Virus record (IMG/VR): IMGVR_UViG_3300032285_001208
Location: 1-20,919 of that record
Source of the DNA: a virus
DNA: 20,919 bases
Reading direction: 5' to 3' (one strand)
In this document: positions 12,924 through 19,891 of the stretch, piece after piece
Numbering within the stretch: position 1 is the first letter of the stretch
Layout: each line of letters starts with the position of its first letter
The notes under the pieces: model-generated
Databases searched by the model: none
Told to the model about the DNA's origin: nothing
What the model saw: the letters and a program-made list of their open reading frames with translations, nothing else
Position numbers and translations under genes: made by a program

Positions 12924-13125
12924 GAGCCACTTCTTCAGGTCCGCAACAGCAAGACTTTGGCGCTGGCTTTAAGCCAGCTTTAATTTCTAGAGAAGTTATA
13001 CGAGTGTTTAGTTCGCTAATACGAATGTTTTGACGGGACTCTTCCTGGCGAGTCCACTCTTCTTGACGAGCCTTGGACTCTTTTAGGTAAATCTTTTCGT
13101 TTAGTTTCTTTTTACTAATCCACAT
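12916..13125 (-). CDS. Small coiled-coil protein
   Basis: 69 residues. The first 50 form a charged helix (KKLNEKIYLKESKARQEEWT, then RQNIRISELNTRITSLEIK) with heptad-like spacing. The C-terminus has a Cys triplet CCCGPEE, which could bind metal or form disulfides. AGGAGA lies five bases before the ATG at 13125, inside the end of recA. No known family; a partner or accessory of RecA is possible from position only. Confidence 0.65.
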   Translation of the reverse strand: MWISKKKLNEKIYLKESKARQEEWTRQEESRQNIRISELNTRITSLEIKAGLKPAPKSCCCGPEEVALG

Positions 13126-13126
13126 T

Positions 13127-14149
13127 TTATTCTCCTAGGTGTAGTGTACCGAGTACGTCTCGGCGCAGTTGGTCTTGTAGGTCTACTTCTTCACGAATGG
13201 AATTAAGGAACGCATCCGCGCCCTGCCACTGACGGTCTGCATAGCGGTAGTATGCTCCAGCGCGAACAACTAGCTTGTGGATAATGGCTAGGGACACCAT
13301 CTCCTTAGCAAAGTCGTAGTCGCCAGCTTCTACGCCAGCGCCCTCAGCAAAGTAGAAATCGGTAAACGCTACCTGGCCTGGGGGTGACGACTTGTTCTTC
13401 TTGGTGGTGAACTTGATAGTCTGACCAACCTTGCGCTTTTCCTGACCAGTGCCTTCTTCAATCCACTCATCGCGCTTTACTTCAATGCGGGTAAAGAAAA
13501 AGTAGTTCTTGGCTTCGCCACCTGGGGTGGTGCGAGGGTCTCCGTACATTACGCCAATCTTCATACGGAACTGGTTAATGATTAGACCGATAAATGGGCG
13601 CTCTTCGCCAAGCATACTGCGCTTGCCAGCTCGCTCCATCTTGCGGAAAAACTTACCGATAAGCTGGGCACCGCGACCAACGGTAAACTCTTCCATAGCC
13701 TTCTCGTCTTCAGCAGCTGGGACAAGTGCAGGGAACGAGTCAATGACTACGCAGTCTACTTCCTTGGTCTCTACAAACTCTAGAACCGCTGTAAGCGCGG
13801 TTTCCATCACGTTACTGCTAAATACAAATACGCGACTAGGGTCTACGCCACACATCTCTGCGTACTCTGGCACCCACTGCTCAGCGGCAATCCAGATAGC
13901 CGTAAAATTAGGGTCGCGCTGCTGGTTAGCCGCGATGGTCTTTAGGGCTAGTGCGGTCTTACCGTTACTGGCTTCACCAATAATCTCATGCCACTGGTTA
14001 GTAGGCCACCCGCCACCTAGAATCATGTCTAGCGACAATGACCCTGAAGTCATGCGGGTAAGTGGAACAATGTTAGACGCCTTGACGACAGTGTTTTCGC
14101 CAAGCTTCTTATTCATTTTTGCTACTAGGGCGTCTACTGCGCTAACCAT
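13127..14149 (-). CDS. recA: RecA recombinase
   Basis: 340 residues, close to bacterial RecA. It forms filaments on single-stranded DNA and drives strand exchange using ATP. Visible: N-terminal polarity SLSLDMILGGGWPT, Walker A GEASNGKT (58-65), Walker B VDCVVIDSFPAL (about 130-141), and QFRMKIGVMYGDPRTTPGGEA, the L2-loop block nearly as in host RecA. The acidic C-terminal tail of bacterial RecA is absent. The ATG at 14149 overlaps the previous stop (TAATG). With SSB, polymerase and the nucleases this forms a replication/recombination operon. A host-derived origin or an ancient phage lineage cannot be told apart without a tree. Confidence 0.93.
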   Translation of the reverse strand: MVSAVDALVAKMNKKLGENTVVKASNIVPLTRMTSGSLSLDMILGGGWPTNQWHEIIGEASNGKTALALKTIAANQQRDPNFTAIWIAAEQWVPEYAEMCGVDPSRVFVFSSNVMETALTAVLEFVETKEVDCVVIDSFPALVPAAEDEKAMEEFTVGRGAQLIGKFFRKMERAGKRSMLGEERPFIGLIINQFRMKIGVMYGDPRTTPGGEAKNYFFFTRIEVKRDEWIEEGTGQEKRKVGQTIKFTTKKNKSSPPGQVAFTDFYFAEGAGVEAGDYDFAKEMVSLAIIHKLVVRAGAYYRYADRQWQGADAFLNSIREEVDLQDQLRRDVLGTLHLGE

Positions 14150-14532
14150 TAGCCAATCCTATCTACGATGGTCTGTGGGTTGAAGTTATTGCCAGTGTTC
14201 AGCTGACGAGCAGCCGTTACAGCACCGCCTGTAGGGGTCTTGATACCTGGCGAACCAGAACCAGACTGTGTAATAGGATAGCCACAATCGTAGCAACGCG
14301 CTTTAGCTTCTGGAGCCATAGCAGACCTACCGTAGTTTCCGCTGGCGCAGTTAGGGCAGCGGTCTGGTGAAGTAGCACTGGCTGGAAGCCTAGTGTTAGC
14401 TGTCGCAGGCACGTTATTAAACTGCTGGGAACTAGGTAGTTGACTAGGCAGATTACTAATCGGCGTAGTTTGGGGTGTGGATGGCTGAGGTGCTTGAGGC
14501 GCACCTAGCTTGTTTGCCCACCAATTACTCAT
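14149..14532 (-). CDS. Zinc-ribbon protein with disordered Pro/Gln-rich arm
   Basis: 127 residues. The N-terminus MSNWWANKLG is followed by a long Pro/Gln/Ser/Thr-rich stretch, then CPNC (C59, C62) and CYDCG (C80, C83), a four-Cys zinc ribbon, and a Gly/Thr-rich tail. I remember similar unnamed actinophage proteins but no function. It sits directly before recA with a TAATG junction and after the 144-residue gene, so it is likely part of the replication operon, possibly binding DNA or a replication protein. Confidence 0.7.
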   Translation of the reverse strand: MSNWWANKLGAPQAPQPSTPQTTPISNLPSQLPSSQQFNNVPATANTRLPASATSPDRCPNCASGNYGRSAMAPEAKARCYDCGYPITQSGSGSPGIKTPTGGAVTAARQLNTGNNFNPQTIVDRIG

Positions 14533-14966
14533 TACTCTACTCCTGTAAATGAACCGTTTACTTGGATAAGTTCTAGGTCTACCGCTGCGGAAAATGCAGT
14601 TAGCAATCCTGCAAAAGTAACGTTCTGGTAGAACATTCCAATGCTATCAGCTTCTTGCTCTAGTATTTCTGAGGTCACTCCAGGCATCTTCAACAACGAA
14701 GACTTCTGGGTTTCAAAAATATATTGCGAATTAATGTGCGAGTACAGGTTCAAAAAAGAAATTAAAGGCTTTACCTTGCTCAGACGGTACTCCGCGTCTT
14801 GGCGTTCTTTTTCATCACCTTCAGCACTAACTGGTAACAAATCAAATGCTTTACCTAGACCGTTAGGGTCTTTGACATCCATGTCGTATAGATACCAGCG
14901 AAACAAAGTGCTGACTGGGATACGGTCAGCATCCTCATCATCAGAGTCAAACGAAAATGCACTCAC
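14532..14966 (-). CDS. Hypothetical helical protein
   Basis: 144 residues from the GTG at 14966, which overlaps the polymerase stop (GTGA) and has GGGAG about seven bases upstream; an in-frame start at 14981 has no such signal. It begins with an acidic stretch (DSDDEDADR), followed by helical segments such as TLFRWYLYDM and PLISFLNLYSHINSQYIF. No catalytic motif is seen. Coupled translation to the polymerase suggests a replication accessory protein, an inference from position. Confidence 0.65.
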   Translation of the reverse strand: MSAFSFDSDDEDADRIPVSTLFRWYLYDMDVKDPNGLGKAFDLLPVSAEGDEKERQDAEYRLSKVKPLISFLNLYSHINSQYIFETQKSSLLKMPGVTSEILEQEADSIGMFYQNVTFAGLLTAFSAAVDLELIQVNGSFTGVE

Positions 14967-16942
14967 TTGGCTTCTCCCCACTTGTCTACAATCTTTACAT
15001 CTGCAATCAATGGTACTTTTAGCACTTGAATGTCCTCCATAGCTTGACGTAATGCTTCTGCAGTTTCTTCTGCCAATTCAGCTGGAGTGGTTAACACCAA
15101 TTCATCGTGAACTGTAAGGATAATCTTAGCTTCTTTTGGAATCATTTGCCAAGCACGCACCATAGCTATTTTAATAATATCTGCAGCACTTCCCTGGATT
15201 TTAGTATTAAATGCCTGGCGCTCAGCCTGAGCACGCATACCCATGTCTCTTGACAGAATCTCTGGCAGATACCTACGGCGACCACTAAGGGTCTTAATGT
15301 AAGGCACTGGTTTGCCAGCCTTGGTAGCAGAAATGACCTTGGAACGGTAGACAGCAATCGAACTAAACTGAGCGGCAAAGCGGTCTAGTAGGTCTTTAGC
15401 CTCAGCCTTGGTACAACCAATCTGACTTGCAATCTTGTCTGGACCAACTCCATAGGCCATAGCTAGTACAAGTACCTTACCTGCCTTACGGTTTACGCCC
15501 ATAGTGTCACCCACGGTGGTGTAAATGTCTGCGCCCTCTAGGTAGTTCTTCATCATAATTGGGTCTTCGGAGAACGAAGCAATTACGCGAGGCTCAATCT
15601 GCGAGTAGTCAGCAACCACCAGCTTGTGCCCTGGAGGAGCCACAAACAAGTTACGAATCTTCTTGCCCTGCTCAGTGTGCGGAGCGGGGACGTTCTGTAG
15701 GTTTGGATTACGACTAGAAAAACGACCAGTCTCTGCACCGTGCTGTACGAAGTCTCCGTGGATACGCCCATTGATTAGTAGGCTCTCCTTGGTCTCAGTA
15801 CGGGTCTTACCAGCAGTTGTGCGCTCTACTTCTCCACCTAGGTAAGGGATTACATAGGTAGATAGAAGCTTGTTGTAGTCAGCGTACTCAAGCATCGCGG
15901 TTACTAGCTCGTCTTGGTCACGGTATGCTTCAAGCGCTTCTGCCGAGACTGAGTAGTCAGACATTAGCAGTTCATCATCCCTGCCTTTGCCCTTGCCTTT
16001 TGGGGTAAGAATCTTAGGCTTTAGTCCACGACCGCCCTCGGCTTTAGTGGCGTACAAAAGAAACTGCTTTTCTGGGTTGGAGTTAATGTTGAACTCGCGT
16101 CCAGCAATCTTCCAAATCTTTGCGCGCGACTCGTCTACCTTTTGCTCTAGGTCAACCTTTAGGTCTACTAGCGAATCAGTATCAATAGGAGCGCCAGTCA
16201 GCTTCATATCGCAAAGCACGGCAAGTACGTTCATCTCAAGGTTCATAACCTTGTTAAGCTCAGTCGCCTCTAGCTTAGGTACTAGCGACTTCCATAGCAG
16301 GAACGTGTACTTGGAGTCTAGATAGGCATACTTAGCAACGGTGTTAAAGTCATAGACTTCAACCTCTTTACCTACGCCCTTTTCCATCTCATAACCAAAC
16401 TCACGCTTAAGGCAATCAGCCAAACCGCACTTGTTTTTGTTCCTGTTATCCGAAATAAACGAAGCAATCATGGTGTCAAAGTAAGGGCCAGCAGGGACGC
16501 GACCGCCGTAGTACTTGGCTACGGAGGTTAGGTCAAAGGCTAGGTTGTGACCAATGGTCAAGATGTTCTCGTTAAACATCAAAGGCTCTAGACCAGCAAA
16601 TACTTCAGCTGGGTATAGTTGCTCTGGGGCAGGGCCAAATACCTTTGTGGCTTTTTTAGCGTCACGGCTGTAGTCAGCTGGGCGAAGCGCAAGTCCTTTG
16701 GCTTTACGTACTTCACCTTGTCCAGTAAGCGGGAAAATCTCTTCAATGAAGTCACCATGTGGATGACCCATAGGAATAACGTCACAGCGACCATGAGTGG
16801 CTAGGGTAATCCATAGCACTTCATTAATCGGGGTTAGTCCGCGGAAGTCTCCAACGGTTTCAACGTCATACGCAAAGGCGTCTTGAGTTAAGTAGTAGTC
16901 AACCATTTCGGTCAACTGCTCAGCAGTCGTAATGATATTCAT
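14963..16942 (-). CDS. polA: Family A DNA polymerase with 3'-5' exonuclease
   Basis: 659 residues, replicative DNA polymerase. Exonuclease domain: YDVET (D26, E28), HNLAFD (D137) and YAYLD (Y205, D209), all proofreading residues present. There is no 5'-3' exonuclease domain. Polymerase: TGRFSSRNPNLQNVP (405-419), motif A VVADYSQIEPR (D445, E450), motif B RKAGKVLVLAMAYG (R485, K489, L493, Y497) and motif C LTVHDELVL (H612, D613, E614). Leu493 aligns with E. coli Phe762, an important O-helix position. The ATG at 16942 is preceded by a large hairpin (16961-16991) separating it from the SSB gene, and no clear ribosome-binding site is visible apart from TTGGGG about 7 bases upstream. It is followed by a GTGA-coupled gene. 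Confidence 0.95.
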   Translation of the reverse strand: MNIITTAEQLTEMVDYYLTQDAFAYDVETVGDFRGLTPINEVLWITLATHGRCDVIPMGHPHGDFIEEIFPLTGQGEVRKAKGLALRPADYSRDAKKATKVFGPAPEQLYPAEVFAGLEPLMFNENILTIGHNLAFDLTSVAKYYGGRVPAGPYFDTMIASFISDNRNKNKCGLADCLKREFGYEMEKGVGKEVEVYDFNTVAKYAYLDSKYTFLLWKSLVPKLEATELNKVMNLEMNVLAVLCDMKLTGAPIDTDSLVDLKVDLEQKVDESRAKIWKIAGREFNINSNPEKQFLLYATKAEGGRGLKPKILTPKGKGKGRDDELLMSDYSVSAEALEAYRDQDELVTAMLEYADYNKLLSTYVIPYLGGEVERTTAGKTRTETKESLLINGRIHGDFVQHGAETGRFSSRNPNLQNVPAPHTEQGKKIRNLFVAPPGHKLVVADYSQIEPRVIASFSEDPIMMKNYLEGADIYTTVGDTMGVNRKAGKVLVLAMAYGVGPDKIASQIGCTKAEAKDLLDRFAAQFSSIAVYRSKVISATKAGKPVPYIKTLSGRRRYLPEILSRDMGMRAQAERQAFNTKIQGSAADIIKIAMVRAWQMIPKEAKIILTVHDELVLTTPAELAEETAEALRQAMEDIQVLKVPLIADVKIVDKWGEAK

Positions 16943-16960
16943 AATTACCCCAAAGATGGT

Positions 16961-16991
16961 AATAGGCGGGGATTAAACATCCCCGCCTATT
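16961..16991 (-). terminator. Strong hairpin between SSB and polymerase genes
   Basis: Perfect 11-base stem AATAGGCGGGG (16961-16971) and CCCCGCCTATT (16981-16991) with a 9-base loop. It lies 10 bases after the SSB stop and about 18 bases before the polymerase start. On the minus strand there is no T-run after the stem (ACCATCTTTGG follows), so I expect partial termination, transcript processing or protection of the SSB mRNA 3' end rather than a full stop. Confidence 0.6.
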
Positions 16992-17000
16992 ATCTCTTGG

Positions 17001-17675
17001 TTAGCCCTGTAGGTCGCTAGCGATATCAGCTAGTTCGGCCAGGGTGTTTTCCTTGATGATGCTACGGGTGTAGACCTCAGCTTGGGAAACAGCGACATCA
17101 GCGGCATCCTGGTCAATCGACCAGTCTTCCTCTAGGTCACGAGCCTTTACAGCCTGTACAGCGTACATGGTCTGTGGACCCTTACCAGTGCGTACAATCG
17201 ACCAGTAACCCTTGGTTAGAGGACCCTGTGGGGAGTAGTGAGCAGCGTGTAGGGCCTGGTACAAACGAGCACCAGTAGTAAGAATCTGACGCTTCATTCC
17301 CTCTGGCGAGTTTAGGCTCACCACGGTAAATGCGCGCTTGTTCTCTGGGCGGTCACCTAGCTCAAGGCAAAGTGGGCAATCAGCACCAATACAGACATAC
17401 GAGCGGCGACCGCTAGTCTTCTGCTTTAGGAAGTGCTGCTTGTAGATGGCAAAAGGGCCATTCTCATCCAGGAACTTGAAGACCTGGTGCTTGTTCTCCT
17501 CGAACTTTACCTCGGTTGGGTAATCTCCAGGAGTGGATAGGGATTCTGCAGCGTCCCAGCCCGATAGAACGGTGGTGGAACTTGCAGTGGACTGCTCTGG
17601 GCGAGCGTCTAGGGTGTCATCGGCAATGAACTCATTGGCATCGGTGGCAGTTGTGGCATTTTGCTGAATTGGCAT
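17001..17675 (-). CDS. Single-stranded DNA-binding protein (phage type)
   Basis: 224 residues. After a disordered Ser/Thr/Asp-rich N-terminus (1-50), the core has FEENKHQVFKFLDENGPFAI and YKQHFLKQ, then H81, C95, C100 and C103 (RRSYVCIGADCPLCL), a possible zinc site as in T4 gp32-type proteins, and RAFTVVSLNSPEG. The C-terminal third is acidic (DLEEDWSIDQDAADVA), the usual partner-binding tail. It coats single-stranded DNA at the replication fork and recruits polymerase and recombinase. It starts 11 bases after the HTH gene and precedes the polymerase. The specific OB fold is inferred. Confidence 0.7.
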   Translation of the reverse strand: MPIQQNATTATDANEFIADDTLDARPEQSTASSTTVLSGWDAAESLSTPGDYPTEVKFEENKHQVFKFLDENGPFAIYKQHFLKQKTSGRRSYVCIGADCPLCLELGDRPENKRAFTVVSLNSPEGMKRQILTTGARLYQALHAAHYSPQGPLTKGYWSIVRTGKGPQTMYAVQAVKARDLEEDWSIDQDAADVAVSQAEVYTRSIIKENTLAELADIASDLQG

Positions 17676-17686
17676 TTTTTTCCTTA

Positions 17687-18151
17687 TTAGTTTGTTTTTA
17701 TTTCATCTGCACGGATTTTACTCCATGCCTCGGCAATCTCATCGCTGAGCTGTCGGTGTACTGTCCATTCTACACGAGCTGTTTCATAAATACCAGCTTT
17801 TGTAAAAATTTCTACAGTTGCTTGCACCATAGCTTTGCTATAGAGACGCCTTCCAGCATACTCTACACCTTTTGCACTCGTTGTCGAAGGCAGTCGGTAT
17901 GGAGATGTTGGCAGGTATCCTTTATCAATCCAAAAACGAATAGTTTTTACGGACCTACGAAGTGCTTTTGCAAGCGAACCTGTAGTGTACATCGCTACTA
18001 CCTTACCATTAGGTAGCATTTTTGCAAACGCTTCGTGCTCCCACTCCAGAGGGTCTACGACCTTTGGAGCTGGTGGCTCACGGCGCTTGCGTTTACTTCC
18101 TGGATAATAGTCATCTAGCCCAGCAAATACTTGCTCGAACATGTCAGACAT
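17687..18151 (-). CDS. MerR-like helix-turn-helix DNA-binding protein
   Basis: 154 residues. After a basic linker (GSKRKRREPPAPK), residues 54-82 (MYTTGSLAKALRRSVKTIRF and WIDKGYLP) form a winged helix of the MerR/excisionase type: T-x-x-x-LA-x-x-L-x-x-S-x-x-T-I-R-x-W-I-x-x-G-x-LP. The wing continues to GRRLYSKAMVQATVEIF. No ligand-binding domain follows. The ATG at 18151 immediately follows the previous stop. It may regulate the early operon or act at the replication origin; both are inference. Confidence 0.75.
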   Translation of the reverse strand: MSDMFEQVFAGLDDYYPGSKRKRREPPAPKVVDPLEWEHEAFAKMLPNGKVVAMYTTGSLAKALRRSVKTIRFWIDKGYLPTSPYRLPSTTSAKGVEYAGRRLYSKAMVQATVEIFTKAGIYETARVEWTVHRQLSDEIAEAWSKIRADEIKTN

Positions 18152-18580
18152 TTACTTCTCCAGAATTAGAGCCCAGCTTACCTTCTCTGGAAACATTTGG
18201 TCAATGTCGTCATCGGTAAGTGTGCCGTCGTAATAAGCCGCCATTACGGCGTCTTGGTCTAGTACTGTAACTACTTTAGTGCAAGTGTCGTACACATTCC
18301 TAGCTTTAAGAATGTTGTTGGCAGTTGCTTCATCAAAGCCTTTAGATACTCGGCGTTGTTTTACAACAGACTTAATGCTGTCGCCTTCGCCTAGGTCTAA
18401 GACAATGTGACCCTTGTCATTAGTCTCGCCCATAGCTTCTACCGCAGTAGTAATTCTGGTCTTCAACTGCTTAACGCGAGTTTCCATAGTAGCAATTTCG
18501 TCTTTTAATGTTACGTACTGCTTTACCTCTGCCTTAATAGGGTCCAGGTTTAGCTGTGGTTCAGATGGTATTACAGGCAT
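18152..18580 (-). CDS. Hypothetical protein with N-terminal coiled coil
   Basis: 142 residues. Residues 15-52 (YVTLKDEIATMETRVKQLKT and on) form a coiled coil, followed by a compact domain with KGHIVLDLGEGD, VVKQRRVSKGFDEATANNIL and the acidic TLTDDDIDQMF. I recall similar unnamed proteins in actinophage early regions but no function. AAGGA lies five bases before the ATG at 18580, just inside the stop of the ribbon-helix-helix gene. The two look coupled. Confidence 0.7.
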   Translation of the reverse strand: MPVIPSEPQLNLDPIKAEVKQYVTLKDEIATMETRVKQLKTRITTAVEAMGETNDKGHIVLDLGEGDSIKSVVKQRRVSKGFDEATANNILKARNVYDTCTKVVTVLDQDAVMAAYYDGTLTDDDIDQMFPEKVSWALILEK

Positions 18581-18582
18581 TG

Positions 18583-18732
18583 TTAATCCTTAGGAGCAAT
18601 GTACTTTTGGAGAGCATCAATAATAATGCTGGTGACTGTGACCTTTTCTTCAGCTGCTTTAGCTTGAACAGTAGTCCACAATTCATCGGATACGCGGATG
18701 GTTCTAGTTGGTGTTTTAGGTGCATTTGGCAT
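18583..18732 (-). CDS. Ribbon-helix-helix (Arc/CopG-like) DNA-binding protein
   Basis: 49 residues. TRTIRVSDELWTTVQAKAAE (9-28) followed by VTVTSIIIDALQKYI (31-45) is the strand-helix-turn-helix pattern of Arc/MetJ/CopG repressors: the RTIRVSD strand would enter the major groove and VTVTSII is the turn before helix B. The ATG at 18732 is only six bases after a TATACT box, so the mRNA is probably leaderless. It is the first gene of the early operon and has a direct repeat flanking its promoter, so autoregulation is likely. Confidence 0.85.
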   Translation of the reverse strand: MPNAPKTPTRTIRVSDELWTTVQAKAAEEKVTVTSIIIDALQKYIAPKD

Positions 18733-18738
18733 ATTTAT

Positions 18739-18766
18739 AGTATACACAGGTACTGACATTTGTAAA
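18739..18766 (-). promoter_or_regulatory. Strong promoter of the early operon, leaderless start
   Basis: Minus strand: TTTACA (18761-18766), 16-base spacer, TATACT (18739-18744), then ATAAAT and ATG at 18732. Transcription would begin at or next to the start codon. It lies directly after the lysis-block terminator. This is the best sigma70-like promoter I see in the window. Confidence 0.7.
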
Positions 18767-18772
18767 CACAGG
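18744..18772. repeat. Direct repeat ACACAGG flanking the promoter, possible operator
   Basis: ACACAGG occurs at 18744-18750 and 18766-18772, 22 bases apart or two helical turns, touching the -10 and -35 boxes. Repeats on one DNA face are typical of ribbon-helix-helix operators, and the first gene downstream encodes such a protein. Binding is inferred. Confidence 0.45.
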
Positions 18773-18775
18773 AAT

Positions 18776-18817
18776 AAAAAACCCGCCAGGACATCGTTGA
18801 GAGGTCTTGGCGGGTTT
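18776..18817 (-). terminator. Strong intrinsic terminator after the lysis block
   Basis: A 13-base stem with one G-T type mismatch: AACCCGCCAGGAC (18780-18792) and GTCTTGGCGGGTT (18804-18816), with a T6 run on the minus strand (18776-18781). It lies just after the stop at 18838. The outer stem AACCCGCC/GGCGGGTT is the same as that of the terminator at 7441-7460. Confidence 0.85.
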
Positions 18818-18837
18818 ATACCCTAGTTCAGTAAACC

Positions 18838-19215
18838 TTAAGCTTTAGCAGCCTTGGTTACTGGGTTTGGAATGTGGTCATCGTCGTCAGCTAGAAGCTC
18901 GGAGAAATCTCCAAAGTCTTCAAGCTGAATGGTGTCTTCTGCAGACTCCTTAACAGCCTGAGCGATGTCCTTGTTGTCAGCTGCAGCCTTAGCTACTGCT
19001 GCACGGAATCCCTTTTCAATGTCCTGGTCTGAGATGTCTGCATCCCAAGCAAGCTGAACACCAAAGAAAATAATGATTGACGAAAATACGGTAAGAACAC
19101 CAGTAATTCCACCCATTAGCCATCCGATAGTAGGTGCACCAGCAGCCATACCAGGAATGAAAGCAAATAGGATAATACCGACTGAACGCTTTAGTAGATT
19201 CTTAAACTTTTGCAT
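18838..19215 (-). CDS. Membrane protein, holin-like candidate
   Basis: 125 residues. Two membrane helices, about 11-27 (SVGIILFAFIPGMAAGA) and 29-56 (GWLMGGITGVLTVFSSIIIF and on), then a soluble acidic, Ala-rich tail (FRAAVAKAAADNKDIAQAV; DFSELLADDDD). It starts by overlapping the endolysin stop (TAATG). Its position directly after the endolysin and its topology make it a holin or lysis-accessory candidate, although the long charged tail is larger than in most holins. No family recognised. Confidence 0.7.
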   Translation of the reverse strand: MQKFKNLLKRSVGIILFAFIPGMAAGAPTIGWLMGGITGVLTVFSSIIIFFGVQLAWDADISDQDIEKGFRAAVAKAAADNKDIAQAVKESAEDTIQLEDFGDFSELLADDDDHIPNPVTKAAKA

Positions 19216-19688
19216 TATAGACCTAGTTCTTTCTTTAGCTTCTTTTCTGCTGCAATCTTTTCCTTTAGGAAAGCGTCAGCATCAAATACCTGACCGCCAA
19301 ATACTGCTTCTGCAGTAGTTCCTAGAGTTAGGTGAAGGTGAGTTCCCGAACTAGCGGACCCTGTTGTTCCAGCAGGTCCTACTACGTCACCAGAGGCAAC
19401 AACTGTTCCTACCTTGTGAGGGCTTGGCTTTGACATGTGGCAGTAACCGAAGAACTTGCCACCTACCTGGAGCACTACTACGTTACCCAGCACTGCTGAG
19501 AACTTGTTTAATACGATGGTGCCATCTGCTACAGCAAGTAGTGGTGTGCCTTCTTTAAATCCATTGTAGTCAGTTCCACGGTGACCGTTAGGGTGCCATG
19601 AATCTTTAATGCCGAATAGTGGTCCGTAAGAGTACTTGCCATTCAGAGGCATCCTCCAGTTGCGAATAACTGGTGCTTTTTCTGCCAT
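19215..19688 (-). CDS. M23 family metallopeptidase, probable endolysin
   Basis: 157 residues. GHRGTDYNG gives H36 and D40; FFGYCHMS gives H84; GTHLHLTLG gives H117 and H119: the H-x3-D, H and H-x-H zinc and catalytic residues of the LytM/lysostaphin family, all present. The domain fills nearly the whole protein, with a short Lys/Glu-rich helical C-terminus (EKIAAEKKLKKELGL) and no separate cell-wall-binding domain or signal peptide. It would cut peptide bonds in peptidoglycan cross-links. Flanking small membrane proteins on both sides make it the lysis enzyme; a virion-associated entry lysin is the alternative. Confidence 0.9.
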   Translation of the reverse strand: MAEKAPVIRNWRMPLNGKYSYGPLFGIKDSWHPNGHRGTDYNGFKEGTPLLAVADGTIVLNKFSAVLGNVVVLQVGGKFFGYCHMSKPSPHKVGTVVASGDVVGPAGTTGSASSGTHLHLTLGTTAEAVFGGQVFDADAFLKEKIAAEKKLKKELGL

Positions 19689-19723
19689 TTATTTACCTTT
19701 CAGAATGGTATTTCTAGTTTCTC

Positions 19724-19891
19724 TTATTCGTCGTCTTTTTTCAGGGCTAAGTTAATAATGCCAGCAACTAGGCCGACAATGAGCATGTAGCCAACTAGAG
19801 TCTTAAGGAAGCCTTCAAGAACGGCCCAAGCAATAAACATACCAATTAGAGTCCAACGGTCTTCAATAATATTTTTAAGTAGCTTTTTCAT
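19724..19891 (-). CDS. Small two-helix membrane protein, holin candidate
   Basis: 55 residues, reading [20 protein letters not shown], then AWAVLEGFLK, then a second hydrophobic helix TLVGYMLIVGLVAGIINLAL and a charged end KKDDE. Basic N-terminus, two membrane segments and acidic C-terminus fit small class II holins. The ATG at 19891 overlaps the upstream stop (TAATG) with a GGAAGGAAAAT-type signal just before it, and the endolysin follows 35 bases later. Confidence 0.65.
   Translation of the reverse strand: MKKLLKNIIEDRWTLIGMFIAWAVLEGFLKTLVGYMLIVGLVAGIINLALKKDDE

Noticed and set aside
13509-14183. A 224-residue open frame on the plus strand across recA
   Set aside because: It lies antisense to recA, whose motifs are unmistakable; its product has the composition of a mirror frame and no recognisable motif.
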